The translations under genes were made by a program, and so were the position numbers. From Artocarpus heterophyllus (taxonomy: Eukaryota; Streptophyta; Magnoliopsida; Rosales; Moraceae): 64,000 nt of DNA. The stretch covers positions 11,226,235-11,290,234 of the forward strand of contig CM046345.1 of the NCBI GenBank assembly GCA_025403435.1, written 5' to 3'. Shown piece after piece: positions 63,361 to 64,000 of the stretch. Numbering within the stretch: the stretch's first letter is position 1; the number at the start of each line of letters is the position of its first letter. Under the pieces are notes generated by a model that was not told where the DNA came from, did no database searches, and was given only the letters and a program-made list of their open reading frames with translations.

Positions 63361-63860
63361 TCTTTTTGAATGATGAAAGAGGACATCTAACATCAAGGGA
63401 ATGAAGAATATCCCAATTAGATTGGCACATCCTTGTATTCTGAATCCTATGTTAAGTTCTCTACTCAAAATTTATTAAAACAATAAAATAAAAATAATAC
63501 ATAAATCAGACACTTGTCTAACAGAAAAGAGAAGAAAGATTGTAAGCTAAATACAACCTAAACTGGAAGAAAAGACTTTAGTATATGAGACAGCTGCAAC
63601 CAAAGGAGCGAACCTAAACTCGAACCTTGTTCATAGACTGCATAAGATGGCTCATAATTTGTGGGATTCAAATTCAGTTTTATTATTTGTTTATATTTAA
63701 AAATTTAAAATGGGTATTGACTGTTTTTATAGGTAGTTACCCAAATTGATGCTTGTCATTTGTCTTTATATAGGTCAATTTATTAATGCTCTTGCCCCTT
63801 GAATTACCACGTTCGATCATCAGGAAGTAGAGACATTACCAAATCACTTCAACATTTGTA

Positions 63861-63900
63861 TTTTTTTATTTTTATTTTTATTTTTATTTTTATTTTTATA
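63861..63900. repeat. (ATTTTT)n microsatellite
   Basis: Six to seven units of ATTTTT. Confidence 0.95.
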
Positions 63901-64000
63901 GTTTCTCTACCAATAGTGCTTCATCGTGTTCTTGACATCAGGTTTGGTGTTATGGTCAGAAACAGTTCCTATTCCAAACGCCCTCCGTGCCTATTCTAAC

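Larger units (their letters stand above)
62667..64000. other. Intergenic, no gene seen
   Basis: AT-rich sequence with simple repeats. Nothing coding is recognised up to the window end. Confidence 0.4.

Overview
The window is repeat-rich nuclear DNA of a flowering plant, probably a eudicot. It has AT-rich intergenic sequence, nested LTR retrotransposons primed by initiator-Met tRNA, CACTA and MITE transposons, and a few small intron-containing genes. No species can be named from the sequence alone.

Left half (1-34055): a nest of three related Ty1/copia elements with ~2 kb LTRs. Element A (minus strand, cut by the window start) is decayed. Its 5' LTR is split by element C (plus strand, 4822-22692), whose gag-pol reading frame is open apart from one large insertion. 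Element B (minus strand, 24376-34055) is decayed and abuts A's broken LTR. All three carry clusters of a 14-bp GC-rich palindrome, both upstream of the LTR TATA box and in the untranslated leader.

The key object is element D (9434-17629), inserted inside C's gag-pol. It has two 1966-bp LTRs with no length difference and no mismatch noticed, a perfect 5-bp target duplication (AGTCT), an initiator-Met primer site and a polypurine tract. Its termini resemble Ty3/gypsy chromoviruses of the Tekay type. It has no gag or pol. It carries two intact intronless ORFs instead: a 173-aa basic Cys-cluster protein whose layout recalls the nucleic-acid-binding silencing suppressors of some plant RNA viruses, and a 216-aa protein of the LOG (cytokinin riboside 5'-monophosphate phosphoribohydrolase) family. 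D looks like a young non-autonomous retrotransposon carrying a two-gene payload, and is the best candidate for an undescribed system here.

Middle (34056-43481): a decayed CACTA (En/Spm) transposon with transposase-associated and Ulp1-like protease remnants. It is split by a 4-kb solo LTR and ends in subterminal repeats and a CACTA terminus at 40494. A hAT-like MITE and unassigned AT-rich DNA follow.

Right half (43482-64000): a small cluster of minus-strand genes for tiny secreted peptides. Two copies look complete (67 and 58 aa, each two exons) and two are exon-1 remnants. Their upstream regions share a block containing a W-box (TTGACC) or its core, and parts of the locus are visibly duplicated. 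Between them lie another CACTA-like element, nested 4-kb solo LTRs (50439-58497, TSD AGACG), copia pol fragments and MITEs. One MITE has a perfect 34-bp hairpin.
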